Part shown: piece after piece, positions 16,978 through 25,484 of the stretch
Position numbering within the stretch: position 1 is the first letter of the stretch
Layout of the letters: each line of letters begins with the position of its first letter
From: Salinibacter ruber DSM 13855
GTDB taxonomy: Bacteria > Bacteroidota > Rhodothermia > Rhodothermales > Salinibacteraceae
Assembly: GCF_000013045.1 (NCBI RefSeq)
Contig: NC_007677.1
Coordinates: 682,001 to 746,000 of the forward strand
Direction: 5' to 3'
Length of the DNA stretch: 64,000 nt
Position numbers and translations under genes: made by a program
Notes under the pieces: model-generated
Seen by the model: only the letters and a program-made list of their open reading frames with translations
What the model was told of the DNA's origin: nothing
Database searches by the model: none

Positions 16978-17793
16978 CTAGCGGCCAGACGGGGGCGTGA
17001 GGGGGGCCTCCTCGGCGAGCTCCTCCAGGAACTCGAGCGTCAGTGCGTTAAACGTATCCGGGTGTTCAATCATCGGGGCGTGCCCGCACTTGTCGATGAA
17101 CTCGAGGCGAGCGTCCGGCATCCGATCCCGAAACTCCTCCCCCACCTCGGGCGGCGTGACGATGTCGTCGCGGCCCCACACCAGGAGCGACGGCATGTCA
17201 AGCTGCGAAAGCTGCTCCGTCACGGTCTCCTCGTCGGCCGAGCGGGCAATTTTGAGCAGCCGAAAGGCCCGCGGCCGATCGTTCACGATCTCGAGCATCT
17301 CGTCGACCAGCTCCTCGGTGGCGTGAGCCGGGTCGTAAAAGGTCATCTCGGTGCGTTCCCGGATGAACTCGCGGTCCTGGCGCCGAAAGAACGACGAGCC
17401 CATTGTGGTCTCGTAAATGCCGGAGGACCCGGAGAGGACCATGGCGTGGACCTTCTCCACCTGGTCTAGGGCGTACAGGAGGGCGACGTGCCCCCCAAGG
17501 GAGTTGCCCACGAGGACGACGCGATCCAGGTCGAGCGTGTCCACGAAGTCCCGGACGTGCGTCGTGAGGCGCGGCACCCCCGTTTCCGACAGCGGGAAGT
17601 CGTAGACCGGAAGGATAGGGGCGAGCACCCGGTAGCCGTTGTCCGAGAGGGCCTCCACGGTGTCGACCCAGTTGCTTAGGTCGCCCAGCATGCCGTGCAG
17701 GAGGACGACCGGGGGAAGGGGGGAGTCGGTGGGGCCCTCCGCGTTGTAGCGGAAGGAGCCCGTTTCGTGGATGGGGAAGGGGGTTTCGTGCAT
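16978..17793 (-). CDS. Alpha/beta hydrolase
   Basis: From the Met at 17793 the protein is 271 residues. It has the oxyanion HG motif VVLLHGMLGDLSNW, the nucleophile elbow GNSLGG, the acid in VWGRDDIVTPP and the catalytic His in CGHAPMIEHP. A cap region lies at about residues 130-195. The fold covers esterases, lipases and C-C hydrolases, and the substrate cannot be set. An upstream start (17814) would add seven residues. Confidence 0.88.
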   Translation of the reverse strand: MHETPFPIHETGSFRYNAEGPTDSPLPPVVLLHGMLGDLSNWVDTVEALSDNGYRVLAPILPVYDFPLSETGVPRLTTHVRDFVDTLDLDRVVLVGNSLGGHVALLYALDQVEKVHAMVLSGSSGIYETTMGSSFFRRQDREFIRERTEMTFYDPAHATEELVDEMLEIVNDRPRAFRLLKIARSADEETVTEQLSQLDMPSLLVWGRDDIVTPPEVGEEFRDRMPDARLEFIDKCGHAPMIEHPDTFNALTLEFLEELAEEAPLTPPSGR

Positions 17794-18021
17794 ACGTCGT
17801 AGGCTCGTCGTCAATGAGGGCGGGGCAGTTCGAGGCCGCGCCGAGCATCGCTCCCGGCGGAACGCCCGGAACGACCCTCAGGCCCCAACGAAGGGCGACG
17901 CGTACGACCTGCGGGGTACCGTCACAGAGACGGGCGGGGAGGCCCCGGCCCGGTCGGTGGGGAACAGCAAGATCGGCCGACGCGCGTAGGCAAAGGCCGT
18001 GTAGATTCCCAATTACGTGTT

Positions 18022-18050
18022 GCAAGAAACGCACGAGGTCGATAATATTC
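18022..18050 (+). promoter_or_regulatory. Candidate promoter of the ytxH-yaaA-udk group
   Basis: TTGCAA (18022-18027) and TAATAT (18045-18050) are 17 bases apart in a locally AT-rich patch. Each hexamer matches the consensus in four of six positions. Transcription would start just before the hairpin at 18061. Confidence 0.3.
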
Positions 18051-18060
18051 AAAGCCCTGA

Positions 18061-18082
18061 GCCCAAAAGGGTTCGTTTTTCG
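18061..18082 (+). terminator. Small hairpin with T-run, possible attenuator
   Basis: GAGCCC (18061-18066) pairs with GGGTTC (18071-18076, one G-U pair) around AAAA, followed by GTTTTT (18077-18082). No plus-strand gene ends upstream, so it could only act on transcripts starting just ahead of it. Confidence 0.3.
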
Positions 18083-18270
18083 TCCTGCCCCCCGCCCGGG
18101 CACCACGAGGAACGCAACGAAGATTTGCGGAAGAGGCTCGTTCCGGCCGGGGGACGCGGCCGCCGTGCACCCGCGCCGGGTCCCTCGCTGAGAGAAACTG
18201 GACCGTTGTTGTGCGGTAGAACACCATTCAGCTCCCCCACACGTTTTCTCGCCTAGCACGCCGATTGTTC

Positions 18271-18600
18271 ATGAAGGAGACGTCACGGAAACGCATGACT
18301 CGAATTGGGGTGTGCAGTGCATTGGCGGGCGGGGCCGTCGGGTTTGCCCTGGGCATGCTGTTTGCCCCACAGCGGGGCCCCGACGCGCGCCGCCGCATCG
18401 CGTATCAGCTCGAACAACTGTCGGCCCAGACGGGGGTGCTGTTCCGTCGGCTCCTTCAATCCGGGGGGGAGAGCGAAGGGCGCCGCAACAGCGCCGCCGT
18501 CGTCGAGGACGCAGAAACCCGGGCCGACCACATCCGCGACGACATTGACGCGTTGATGGAAGAGCTCCGCCAGGCGTCGCAGGCCGACGACGCAGACTGA
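18271..18600 (+). CDS. YtxH-domain small membrane protein
   Basis: This is a 109-residue protein with one membrane segment near residues 13-33 (an Ala/Gly-rich stretch ending GMLFAPQRG), the signature of YtxH/gas-vesicle-like stress proteins. The Arg-rich stretch after it (PDARRRIAYQLEQL) and the charged helical tail would lie in the cytoplasm. Function of the family is unclear. An internal ATG at 18295 sits 14 bases after AAGGAGA and is an alternative start. yaaA follows after 80 bases. Confidence 0.75.
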   Translation: MKETSRKRMTRIGVCSALAGGAVGFALGMLFAPQRGPDARRRIAYQLEQLSAQTGVLFRRLLQSGGESEGRRNSAAVVEDAETRADHIRDDIDALMEELRQASQADDAD

Positions 18601-18680
18601 CTCCCGTCTCGTGCCGGGGCCCCCTTCTCTTCGGCCCCGCTCTCCATTCTGTCGCCATCGATTGACCCACCCACCCCTAC

Positions 18681-19505
18681 ATGCCAGACCTGACCGTCCT
18701 GCTCTCCCCCGCCGACCAGAAGCAGCCCGGCGGAAATCCGTTCGCCCCGGACATGTTTGACTACCGCACATCGGGGACGTTCAACTATTTCGACGACCTG
18801 AACCCCGACCGGCGCGAACTCATCGACACCCTGCAGGCGGTGGTCGACGAGGAAGACGAAGAGGCGCTCGGCGAGGTGTTTGGGGTGGAGGGCTACGAGC
18901 TGGAGGAGGCCATCCGCGTCAACGACGAAATCTACGATGCCCCGCTCATGTCGGCCCTCGACCGGTTCAGCCCGGGCGTGATGTACGCCGCCATGGACTT
19001 CGCAAACCTCCCCACGGGGGCGCAGCGTCGCCTCCTCGAAAACGGAGTGATCCTGTCGGGGCTGTTCGGGCTTCTGCGCCCCGACGACCTGATCCCGAAC
19101 TACCAGCTCGGCATGGAGGCGTCCCTGCCGGACGTGGGGCCGGTGGCCGACTACTGGCGGCCCATCATCAGCCCCATGCTCAACGAAAGCCTCGAGGACC
19201 GGTGGGTGTGGGACCTGCTGCCTGAGGTGCACCGGAACGCCTGGACCGACGAGCACACGTACACGGCCCGCGTTGAGGTGCAGTTCGAGCGCGTCGAGGA
19301 CGGGGAGCGCGTGCCCATCACCGGAGAAGACCTGGAGGTGCAGCGCGGCCAGTTCGTGAACTTCATCGTGCAGGAGACGGCCGAGGAGATGGAGGACCTT
19401 CGGGAGTGGTCGGAAGAGGAGTCCGACGAACTTACGTTCGACGAAGACGCCTCCACCTACGACGAGGACACGAAAACGTGGGAAATCGTCATGGTACAAG
19501 ACTAG
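18681..19505 (+). CDS. yaaA: YaaA-family peroxide stress protein
   Basis: This 274-residue protein matches the YaaA (UPF0246/DUF328) family. It opens LTVLLSPADQKQPGG, contains MYAAMDFANLPTGAQRRLLENG and ILSGLFGLLRPDDLIPNYQLGME, and ends in an acidic tail. In E. coli YaaA limits damage from hydrogen peroxide by lowering free iron and binds DNA. Here the tail (about residues 225-274) is much more acidic than in E. coli, as seen across this genome. It lies between the ytxH-like gene and udk on the same strand. Confidence 0.88.
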   Translation: MPDLTVLLSPADQKQPGGNPFAPDMFDYRTSGTFNYFDDLNPDRRELIDTLQAVVDEEDEEALGEVFGVEGYELEEAIRVNDEIYDAPLMSALDRFSPGVMYAAMDFANLPTGAQRRLLENGVILSGLFGLLRPDDLIPNYQLGMEASLPDVGPVADYWRPIISPMLNESLEDRWVWDLLPEVHRNAWTDEHTYTARVEVQFERVEDGERVPITGEDLEVQRGQFVNFIVQETAEEMEDLREWSEEESDELTFDEDASTYDEDTKTWEIVMVQD

Positions 19506-19564
19506 TCCCCAATTGCTCGGTGGGGCCGTCCCGGCCCCCGTTCTGACTCGCCCATTGCCTGCGC

Positions 19565-20236
19565 ATGCCTGCCCCTCGCGCCCCGATGCCCATGAACCCC
19601 CCGGTCGTTATCGGTATTGCCGGTGGGTCCGGGTCGGGCAAGACGACGGTCCTGAACCACATCCTCGAGGAGTTTGGGTCCGACCCGATTGCGATCCTCG
19701 ACCACGACGCGTACTACCACGACCTCTCGCACCTTTCCCGAGAGAAGCGGGCGCAGTTTAATTTCGACCACCCCGACGCGCTGGAGACGTCGCTCATGCG
19801 CGAGCACCTCGACCGCCTCATTGAGGGGGAGGCGATCGAGAAGCCGGTGTACGACTTCACCACGCACACCCGCCGCGAGGAGACCGAGACGGTAGAGCCC
19901 CGCCCCGTCATCATCATCGAGGGCATCCTCGTGCTGGCCGAGTCGGCCCTTGAGGAGCGGATGGACATCAAGATCTACGTCGACGCGGCCGACGACATCC
20001 GGCTCATGCGCCGCATCCGGCGGGACATGCAGGAGCGGGATCGGTCCATCGAGGGCATTCTGCGCCAGTACGAGCGAACCGTCCGCCCGATGCACCTCGA
20101 GTTCGTCGAGCCCTCGAAGCGGGAGGCCGACATCATTATTCCCCGGGGCGGGCACAACGAGGTGGCCATCCAGATGGTGATGTCGCGGATTCAAGAGCTG
20201 CTCCGCCTGGTGGAACAGGGAACGCTGCAGGCATAG
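19565..20236 (+). CDS. udk: Uridine/cytidine kinase
   Basis: This is a 223-residue pyrimidine salvage kinase that phosphorylates uridine and cytidine with ATP or GTP. Visible are the P-loop GGSGSGKTTV near residues 20-29, ILDHDAYYHDLS, FDHPDALET, PVYDFTTHTR and the lid-region RRIRRDMQERDRS. PRPVIIIEGILVL is the conserved core strand. A nearer Met (MNPPVVIGIAGG) would shorten the N-terminus by ten residues and is equally possible. It ends 29 bases before the convergent coaX stop. Confidence 0.95.
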   Translation: MPAPRAPMPMNPPVVIGIAGGSGSGKTTVLNHILEEFGSDPIAILDHDAYYHDLSHLSREKRAQFNFDHPDALETSLMREHLDRLIEGEAIEKPVYDFTTHTRREETETVEPRPVIIIEGILVLAESALEERMDIKIYVDAADDIRLMRRIRRDMQERDRSIEGILRQYERTVRPMHLEFVEPSKREADIIIPRGGHNEVAIQMVMSRIQELLRLVEQGTLQA

Positions 20237-20265
20237 CACCGGCACGCCGCCCCAGCGGGCGGGGG

Positions 20266-21036
20266 CTACGCGCGGTTTTTCTCCGCAAGCAGCCGCACGC
20301 CGCGCAGCACGAGGTGGGGAGCGTGCGCGGCCTCGATCGTGAGGTGGTCGATGAGTGGATTGCTCCAGCCGCCCGTGAGGACGAGCCGGGGCGCATCGGG
20401 GAGTTGGGCGGCGAGACGGGCAGCCATCCCCTGAACGCTGTCGATGAGGCCCCACAGGATCCCGCTCTGCAGGGCCGTCCGGGTGGAGGAGCCGACCGGC
20501 GTCTCCGGAAGGTGCAGGGGGACGTCGGGCAACTGGGCGGTGCCGGCCTGAAGGGCGTTCCGCATGAGGACGGCCCCCGGCCCGATCGCCCCGCCCCGGT
20601 AGGTGCCGGTCCGGTGCACCACCTCGTAGTTGACGGCTGTTCCGGCATCCACCACGATGACGCTCCGGGACGCGTCGCGCCCGTATCGGGTCCACCCGGC
20701 GGCCGCCGCGGCCAGCCGGTCGGTGCCCAGCGTGTCGGGGGTGTCGTAGTCGAGCGTGAAGGGGAGGGCCATTTCGGGGGCAACGATCGTCAAGGGGGCG
20801 TCCACGACGCCCCGAAGCCCGCGGGCCACGGCGTCGGTGCGGGCGGGGACGACGGACACGAGCCCCGCGTGCTCGACCGTCGCGTCGGCAAGGGCCGAGT
20901 CGAGCTCCGCTCGCCAGTAGGAGGCGTCCGTCGCGTCGGCGTCCGGAGGGTCGACGGAGAAGACGCGGACGAGCTCGTCGCCCGAGAAAAGGCCCGCCTT
21001 CACGGCACTGTTTCCGACGTCGAGGGCGAGAAGCAT
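20266..21036 (-). CDS. coaX: Type III pantothenate kinase
   Basis: This is a 256-residue CoaX of the acetate/sugar kinase/Hsp70 fold, which makes 4'-phosphopantothenate, the first step to coenzyme A, and is not inhibited by CoA. Motifs are [17 protein letters not shown] at the N-terminus (phosphate 1), [13 protein letters not shown] (phosphate 2) and [15 protein letters not shown]. The start ATG lies 27 bases after the birA stop, so the two are likely co-transcribed, a pairing seen in many bacteria. Confidence 0.95.
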
Positions 21037-21063
21037 GTGTGGAAAGGAGGGGGAATGAAAGAC

Positions 21064-21861
21064 TTAGCGCCGGGTCGTGACCTCACCCGCGTGCACCGTT
21101 TTCTCCACCCCGTCTGCCGTGCGCAGCCGCAGGGCCCCGGTCTCCGTGATGCCCTGCACGGTGCCCGAGAGGGTCTCGTCGGTGCCGGGGAGGCGCAGGG
21201 ACAAGGAGGACCCGAGGGCGGCAAGGCGCTCCCGGAACGCGCCGCGGACTGAGCCGGCCCCGTTGTGCTGTACGGCGTCGTACCGACGTTCGAGGGCCCG
21301 GAGCAGCCGGGCCAGGAGGGGAGGGCGCGGCACGGGGCGGCCGCTGGCGAGGCGGAGCGACGTGGCCGTGTCGGCGAGGGCGTCGGGAAAGTCGGTTTGG
21401 TTGACGTTGAGGCCGACCCCCAGCACGACGACGGCGTCGGTGTTGGGCGGGGCCAGAGACGACTCCAGCAGGATGCCACAGGCCTTGCGGCCCTCTAGAA
21501 GAACGTCGTTGGGCCACTTGAGGGCGGCCGAGTGGGGCGAGACGAAGTCCTCAATCGCCTCGGCAACGGCCACGCCCGCGGCCACGGTGAGAAGCCCAAA
21601 CCGGTCCGGCGGCAGCGTGGGACGGAGCACCACGGAGAAGAGAAGATTGCGGCCCTTGTCGGCGGTCCAGTCGCGCCCGTGGCGCCCCCGTCCGGTGGTC
21701 TGGTATTCGGTAAGCACCGTGGCGCCCTCCGGCGCGCCCGCTGCGGCCCACTGCGCCGCCCGTTCGTTCGTCGAGCCGACCGTCTCGAATCCGCGCATCG
21801 ACCGGCCGAAGCGGTCGGTAGAGAGCCGATCCCGCGTGTCCGCGGCGAGGGGAAGGGGCAT
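21064..21861 (-). CDS. birA: Biotin--[acetyl-CoA-carboxylase] ligase, catalytic-only form
   Basis: This is a 265-residue biotin protein ligase. The biotinyl-AMP loop is TGRGRHGRDW (GRGRxGR), followed by LLFSVVLRP, LKWPNDVLLEGRKACGILLES with the catalytic Lys, and GVGLNVNQTDFP. The SH3-like C-terminal domain follows. There is no N-terminal winged helix: only about 25 residues precede the GSTNERA motif. It can therefore biotinylate carboxylase but should not repress biotin genes as E. coli BirA does. Confidence 0.94.
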   Translation of the reverse strand: MPLPLAADTRDRLSTDRFGRSMRGFETVGSTNERAAQWAAAGAPEGATVLTEYQTTGRGRHGRDWTADKGRNLLFSVVLRPTLPPDRFGLLTVAAGVAVAEAIEDFVSPHSAALKWPNDVLLEGRKACGILLESSLAPPNTDAVVVLGVGLNVNQTDFPDALADTATSLRLASGRPVPRPPLLARLLRALERRYDAVQHNGAGSVRGAFRERLAALGSSLSLRLPGTDETLSGTVQGITETGALRLRTADGVEKTVHAGEVTTRR

Positions 21862-21924
21862 GAGACGAAAGCGTCGGTGCGGGGAAATCGAGACGGGGCG
21901 TGAACACTGCCCTGCGGCCCTCTG

Positions 21925-22764
21925 CTAACGGGCGGCGTACCCGCGGTACGCCGACACCGTCCGGAACTGGCGCGGGGCGCGAAGGGGCACGTCCACGACG
22001 GCCCGGACGCGGGTCAGGTGGGGCACCCAGGTCTCGTCGGGGGCGCGGCGGAGACGGAGCGTGATCTGGCTCCGCTCGCGGAACAGCAGAATCCGGCTGG
22101 CCCGGGTCGTGGTGAGGCCCACCAGTTCGTGCGACGCACGATCGACCGTGAGGCGGGCGTACCGGATGCTCCGGTCGGCGCCCCGTTCGCCCGAGCGCAC
22201 TTTCGCCTCCACCACGTGGGTCGGCGTGCCGTCCAGAAGCGAGTCGCGGCGCAGGGCGTACCGGTAGGCCTCCTGCGTGCGGGGGGCGAGGTATGCCGGC
22301 TGGTCGGCGAGGGCCTGCCCCGCCAGGTTGCCGGGACGGGCGCGAGGGGACTGCGAAGGGGTGAGGCGTGCCAAAAATCCGCCGGCCTGGAAGCGGCCGG
22401 CCGAGTCGGCCCGTTGAATCGTGCCGGGGCCGGTGCCGGGCGGGTACCGGAGCGTGCGCGTCCGGTAGGCGGTGGTGGCCCCGGTCGTGTCCAGCTGCTC
22501 GGTCCGCACGTCCCGGGTGACGGCGTACGCATCGAGACGGGCAAAGGCCGAGTCGAACGCCGTCCGGTCCAGTCGCGCAAGAACGGCGAGGGCCGAGTCC
22601 CGAGGCGTGTCTGTGGCCTCAATCGTGTCGAGGGCGCCGAACGCGGCGTACGTCCCGCCGTGCTCGGGGGGGGACGTACAGCCCAGGCCCCCGAGTGCCA
22701 GGAGCCACCCGCCCACAATGATATGTAAAAAACGGGCGCGTTTGGAGGGGGCGGGCTGCATCAC
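21925..22764 (-). CDS. Predicted lipoprotein of unknown function
   Basis: This 279-residue protein starts with a basic N-terminus, a hydrophobic stretch and a lipobox LGGLGC (Cys near residue 29), so it should be lipid-anchored. The mature part has beta-strand-rich segments such as THVVEAKVRSGE, IRYARLTVDRASHELVGL and SQITLRLRR, resembling in layout the LolA-like or outer-membrane lipoprotein-sorting folds. No family motif was firmly recognised. It is first in a leftward group with birA (63-base gap) and coaX. Confidence 0.6.
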   Translation of the reverse strand: MMQPAPSKRARFLHIIVGGWLLALGGLGCTSPPEHGGTYAAFGALDTIEATDTPRDSALAVLARLDRTAFDSAFARLDAYAVTRDVRTEQLDTTGATTAYRTRTLRYPPGTGPGTIQRADSAGRFQAGGFLARLTPSQSPRARPGNLAGQALADQPAYLAPRTQEAYRYALRRDSLLDGTPTHVVEAKVRSGERGADRSIRYARLTVDRASHELVGLTTTRASRILLFRERSQITLRLRRAPDETWVPHLTRVRAVVDVPLRAPRQFRTVSAYRGYAAR

Positions 22765-22900
22765 TCATCGTCGGTTTATATGTTGGGGCGCATTCCGGTA
22801 CCGCTAGCCTAGAACCGGACAAAAGTTTCGGCCCGTGCAATGGGCTTCGTAAAGTCTTCGGGGCGTTCGGCCTCCGGCGCCCGCAATCAACCGTGCACAG

Positions 22901-23734
22901 ATGGACGCCCCCATGCACGACTCGCCGTACGACCTGCTCCTCGACACGGCCGTGCAGGCGGCCCGCCGGGCCGCCGCCGTCATTCGGGAGCAGGCCGGCA
23001 GGCCCGGCGGCGTGCGCGACAAAAGCCGCAACGACTTCGTGACCGATGCCGACGAGCGGGCCCAGGCGGTCATCGTCGAGTCTCTCCGGGAGACCTTTCC
23101 CCGAGACGCCATCCTCGCCGAGGAAGGGGCGGCGGGCGACGGGGAGGCGCCGGTCGTGTCGGGGCGGCGCTGGATCGTGGACCCGATCGACGGCACGACA
23201 AACTTCATGCATCAGGTGCCGCCCTACGCCGTCAGCATCGCGCTGCAGGAGGAGGACGAGATTGTGGTCGGCGTGGTGCTCGACGTGCCGCGCGACGAAC
23301 TCTTCACGGCGGTGGCAGGGCACGGGCTTCAGGTGAACGGGGAGGAAGAAGGGGTGAGCGCGACGGACGCGTTTGGGGAGGCGTTCCTGGCGACGGGGTT
23401 TCCCTACCGCCGGTTCGAGCACACGGACCGGTACCTGGACGTGCTGGCCGACATCCTCCGCGACGCTCAAGGGGTGCGCCGGCACGGGTCCGCGGCGGTT
23501 GACCTGGCCTGGACGGCCTGCGGCCGGTTCGATGGCTTCTTTGAGACCGGGCTCAATCCCTGGGACATCGCGGCGGGCGTCCTGCTCGTGCGTGAGGGCG
23601 GCGGACGGGTCACAAACTATCACGACGACGCCGGGCTCACGCCCGTATTCGACCAACAGATGTGCGCCACCAACGGGCCGGTGCACGCCGCCCTGCTGGG
23701 CCACCTGGCCCCGATGGACGACGTGCGACTGTAG
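22901..23734 (+). CDS. Inositol monophosphatase family protein
   Basis: This 277-residue protein of the IMPase/FBPase superfamily has all metal-binding motifs: NDFVTDADERAQ, LAEEG, WIVDPIDGTTNFMHQVPPYAVSIAL and NPWDIAAGVLLVREGGG. The reaction would be Mg-dependent hydrolysis of a sugar or inositol phosphate; SuhB-type proteins can also act in rRNA transcription, which cannot be decided here. The true start may be the second Met (residue 5). fabI follows after 56 bases. Confidence 0.9.
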   Translation: MDAPMHDSPYDLLLDTAVQAARRAAAVIREQAGRPGGVRDKSRNDFVTDADERAQAVIVESLRETFPRDAILAEEGAAGDGEAPVVSGRRWIVDPIDGTTNFMHQVPPYAVSIALQEEDEIVVGVVLDVPRDELFTAVAGHGLQVNGEEEGVSATDAFGEAFLATGFPYRRFEHTDRYLDVLADILRDAQGVRRHGSAAVDLAWTACGRFDGFFETGLNPWDIAAGVLLVREGGGRVTNYHDDAGLTPVFDQQMCATNGPVHAALLGHLAPMDDVRL

Positions 23735-23790
23735 CCGGCCGTGCGGGGCCTCTCCTTGCTCATTTTCTTCCAACTACGACTTCGACTGTC

Positions 23791-24627
23791 ATGGACGGTT
23801 ACGACCTGCTCGACGGAAAGACGGGCGTCATCTTTGGGGCCCTCAATGAGGACAGCATCGCCTGGTCGGTTGCTCAGGCCTGTCACCGCGAGGGGGCGGA
23901 CTTTGTCCTCTCCAACGCCCCGGTGGCCCGCCGCCTCGGCTCCCTCGACGCGCTGGCGGAGGAGACGGACAGCCCCATCATCTGGGCCGACGCCACCGAC
24001 GACGAGGAGCTCGCCGCGCTCTTCGAAGAGGTCAAGGACGAGTACGGCTCGATCGACTTCATCGTCCACTCCATCGGGATGGGCGTTAACGTGCGCAAGG
24101 ACGTGCCCTACGAGGACCTCAACTACAACTGGTACGAGCAGACGCTCGACGTGTCGGCCGTGAGCCTGCACCGCATCGTGAACCACGCCCTCGACACCGA
24201 GGCGATCGACGACGGCGGGTCGATCCTGGCGATGAGCTACATCGGCGCCGAGCGCATCTTCTCGAAGTACTCGGAGATGGGCGACGCCAAGGCGCTGCTG
24301 GAAAGCATCGTGCGCTCCTTCGGCTACCGACTGGGCGAGCGCAACATCCGGATCAACGCCATCTCCCAGAGCCCCACGAAGACGACCGCCGGCTCCGGGA
24401 TCGACGGCTTCGACGCGATGTACGAGTTTGCCGAGCGCGTCGCCCCCCTCGGCAACGCCGACGCCGACAGCTGCGCCGACTACGCCGTGACGCTCCTCAG
24501 CGACCTCACGCGCATGGTGACCATGCAGACGCTCTACCACGACGGCGGCTTCTCCACCATGGGCATCTCCGACGAAATCGTGGAGGCGATGGAGGATGCC
24601 TTTGCGGAGGACGAGGAGGACGAGTAG
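23791..24627 (+). CDS. fabI: Enoyl-[acyl-carrier-protein] reductase (NADH)
   Basis: This is a 278-residue FabI, the last step of each fatty acid elongation cycle and the target of triclosan-type inhibitors. It has the short-chain-reductase fold with GVIFGALNEDSIAWSVAQA for NADH binding, DFIVHSIGM, MSYIGAERIF, and the FabI catalytic pattern Y-x6-K in KYSEMGDAKA. RNIRINAISQSPTKTTAGSGI is the substrate loop region. The MDGYDLLDG start gives a normal N-terminus. A heptad inverted repeat fills the gap to the next gene. Confidence 0.95.
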   Translation: MDGYDLLDGKTGVIFGALNEDSIAWSVAQACHREGADFVLSNAPVARRLGSLDALAEETDSPIIWADATDDEELAALFEEVKDEYGSIDFIVHSIGMGVNVRKDVPYEDLNYNWYEQTLDVSAVSLHRIVNHALDTEAIDDGGSILAMSYIGAERIFSKYSEMGDAKALLESIVRSFGYRLGERNIRINAISQSPTKTTAGSGIDGFDAMYEFAERVAPLGNADADSCADYAVTLLSDLTRMVTMQTLYHDGGFSTMGISDEIVEAMEDAFAEDEEDE

Positions 24628-24634
24628 TGTTTCA

Positions 24635-24690
24635 GGTTGGCACGTTGCACGTCGAACGTCCCATCGTCCAACGCACACCGCACCAACGCT
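24635..24690. repeat. Degenerate heptad repeat with inverted arms, GTTG type
   Basis: Eight consecutive 7-base units fill the 63-base gap between fabI and the HAD gene. Left units contain GTTG or ACGTC, right units its complement AACG or CAAC. GTTGG (24636-24640) can pair with CCAAC (24683-24687), and CGTTG (24643-24647) with CAACG (24669-24673). It belongs to the same class as the clearer arrays at 57965 and 53989. Confidence 0.5.
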
Positions 24691-25425
24691 GTGATTGAGC
24701 TGTTCATCGCCGACATCGACGGGTGCCTGGCGTCGCCCTACGAGGCGTACGACCTAACGGGGCTCGACACGCTCCGGCGGCTCCCGCATGAGGCGGACAC
24801 GGCCCCGGCCCTCACCCTCTGTTCGGGCCGCTCCTACCCGTACGTGGAGGCCATGACGCAGGCGCTCGCCCTCACCACCCCGGTGCTGTTCGAGGCCGGC
24901 GGGGGGCAGTTCGACCCGGTGGCAGCCCAAACCGCCTGGAGCCCGCACCTGACCGACGAGGTGGAGGCGAAGCTCCGCACCGTGGAACGCTGGTTCGCGA
25001 CGGAGTGCGTGCCGGGCACTCAGATCTCGATCGACCACGCCAAGCGCACGCAGACCGGGGTCGTCTCGCCGAAGGGGGACGAAATTCGGGCCCTGCGGCC
25101 CCGCACCGAGCAGTTCGTGGCCGAGGAGACGCCCGGCCTCCACGTCTTTGCGACCGACATTTCGGTGGACGTCGTGCCGCCCGGCATCACGAAGCGGGAC
25201 GGGGTCGAGTGGCTGGCCGACCGCCTCGGGCTGGCGCTCGACGAGACGGCGTACATCGGCGACGCCGAGACCGACCTGGAGGCCCTCAACGCCGTCGGAA
25301 CGTCGTTCGCCCCGGCCAACGCCGACGCGACGGTGCGGGCCCAGGTGGACCATGTGACGGAGGGGACGGTTCTTGACGGCGTCTTGGAGGCCTTCCGATA
25401 TTGTCGGGCCCAGAACGACTCCTAA
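24691..25425 (+). CDS. HAD-IIB-type sugar-phosphatase-like hydrolase
   Basis: From the GTG at 24691 the protein is 244 residues and opens directly with motif I IELFIADIDGCL. Motif II is LTLCSGRSYPYVEAM, motif III the Lys of GITKRDGVEWLADRLG, and motif IV AYIGDAETDLEALNAVG. The type IIB cap sits between motifs II and III. Relatives include sucrose-, trehalose- and mannosylglycerate-phosphate phosphatases, so a compatible-solute role is possible, but no synthase gene is adjacent. An in-frame ATG at 24637 lies inside the repeat and would add an unconserved leader. Confidence 0.75.
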   Translation: MIELFIADIDGCLASPYEAYDLTGLDTLRRLPHEADTAPALTLCSGRSYPYVEAMTQALALTTPVLFEAGGGQFDPVAAQTAWSPHLTDEVEAKLRTVERWFATECVPGTQISIDHAKRTQTGVVSPKGDEIRALRPRTEQFVAEETPGLHVFATDISVDVVPPGITKRDGVEWLADRLGLALDETAYIGDAETDLEALNAVGTSFAPANADATVRAQVDHVTEGTVLDGVLEAFRYCRAQNDS

Positions 25426-25484
25426 CTCGAGCCCCTACGCACCGCCCCGAGCGTCCGCGTCTCACCCTCGTCAGCCGACGTGTC

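Larger units (their letters stand above)
17794..18270. other. Divergent intergenic region between the hydrolase gene and the YtxH gene
   Basis: This gap of about 480 bases lies between divergent genes. It holds a promoter candidate (18022-18050), directly followed by a small hairpin with a T-run (18061-18082). No tRNA or reading frame with family features was seen in the rest. Confidence 0.5.
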
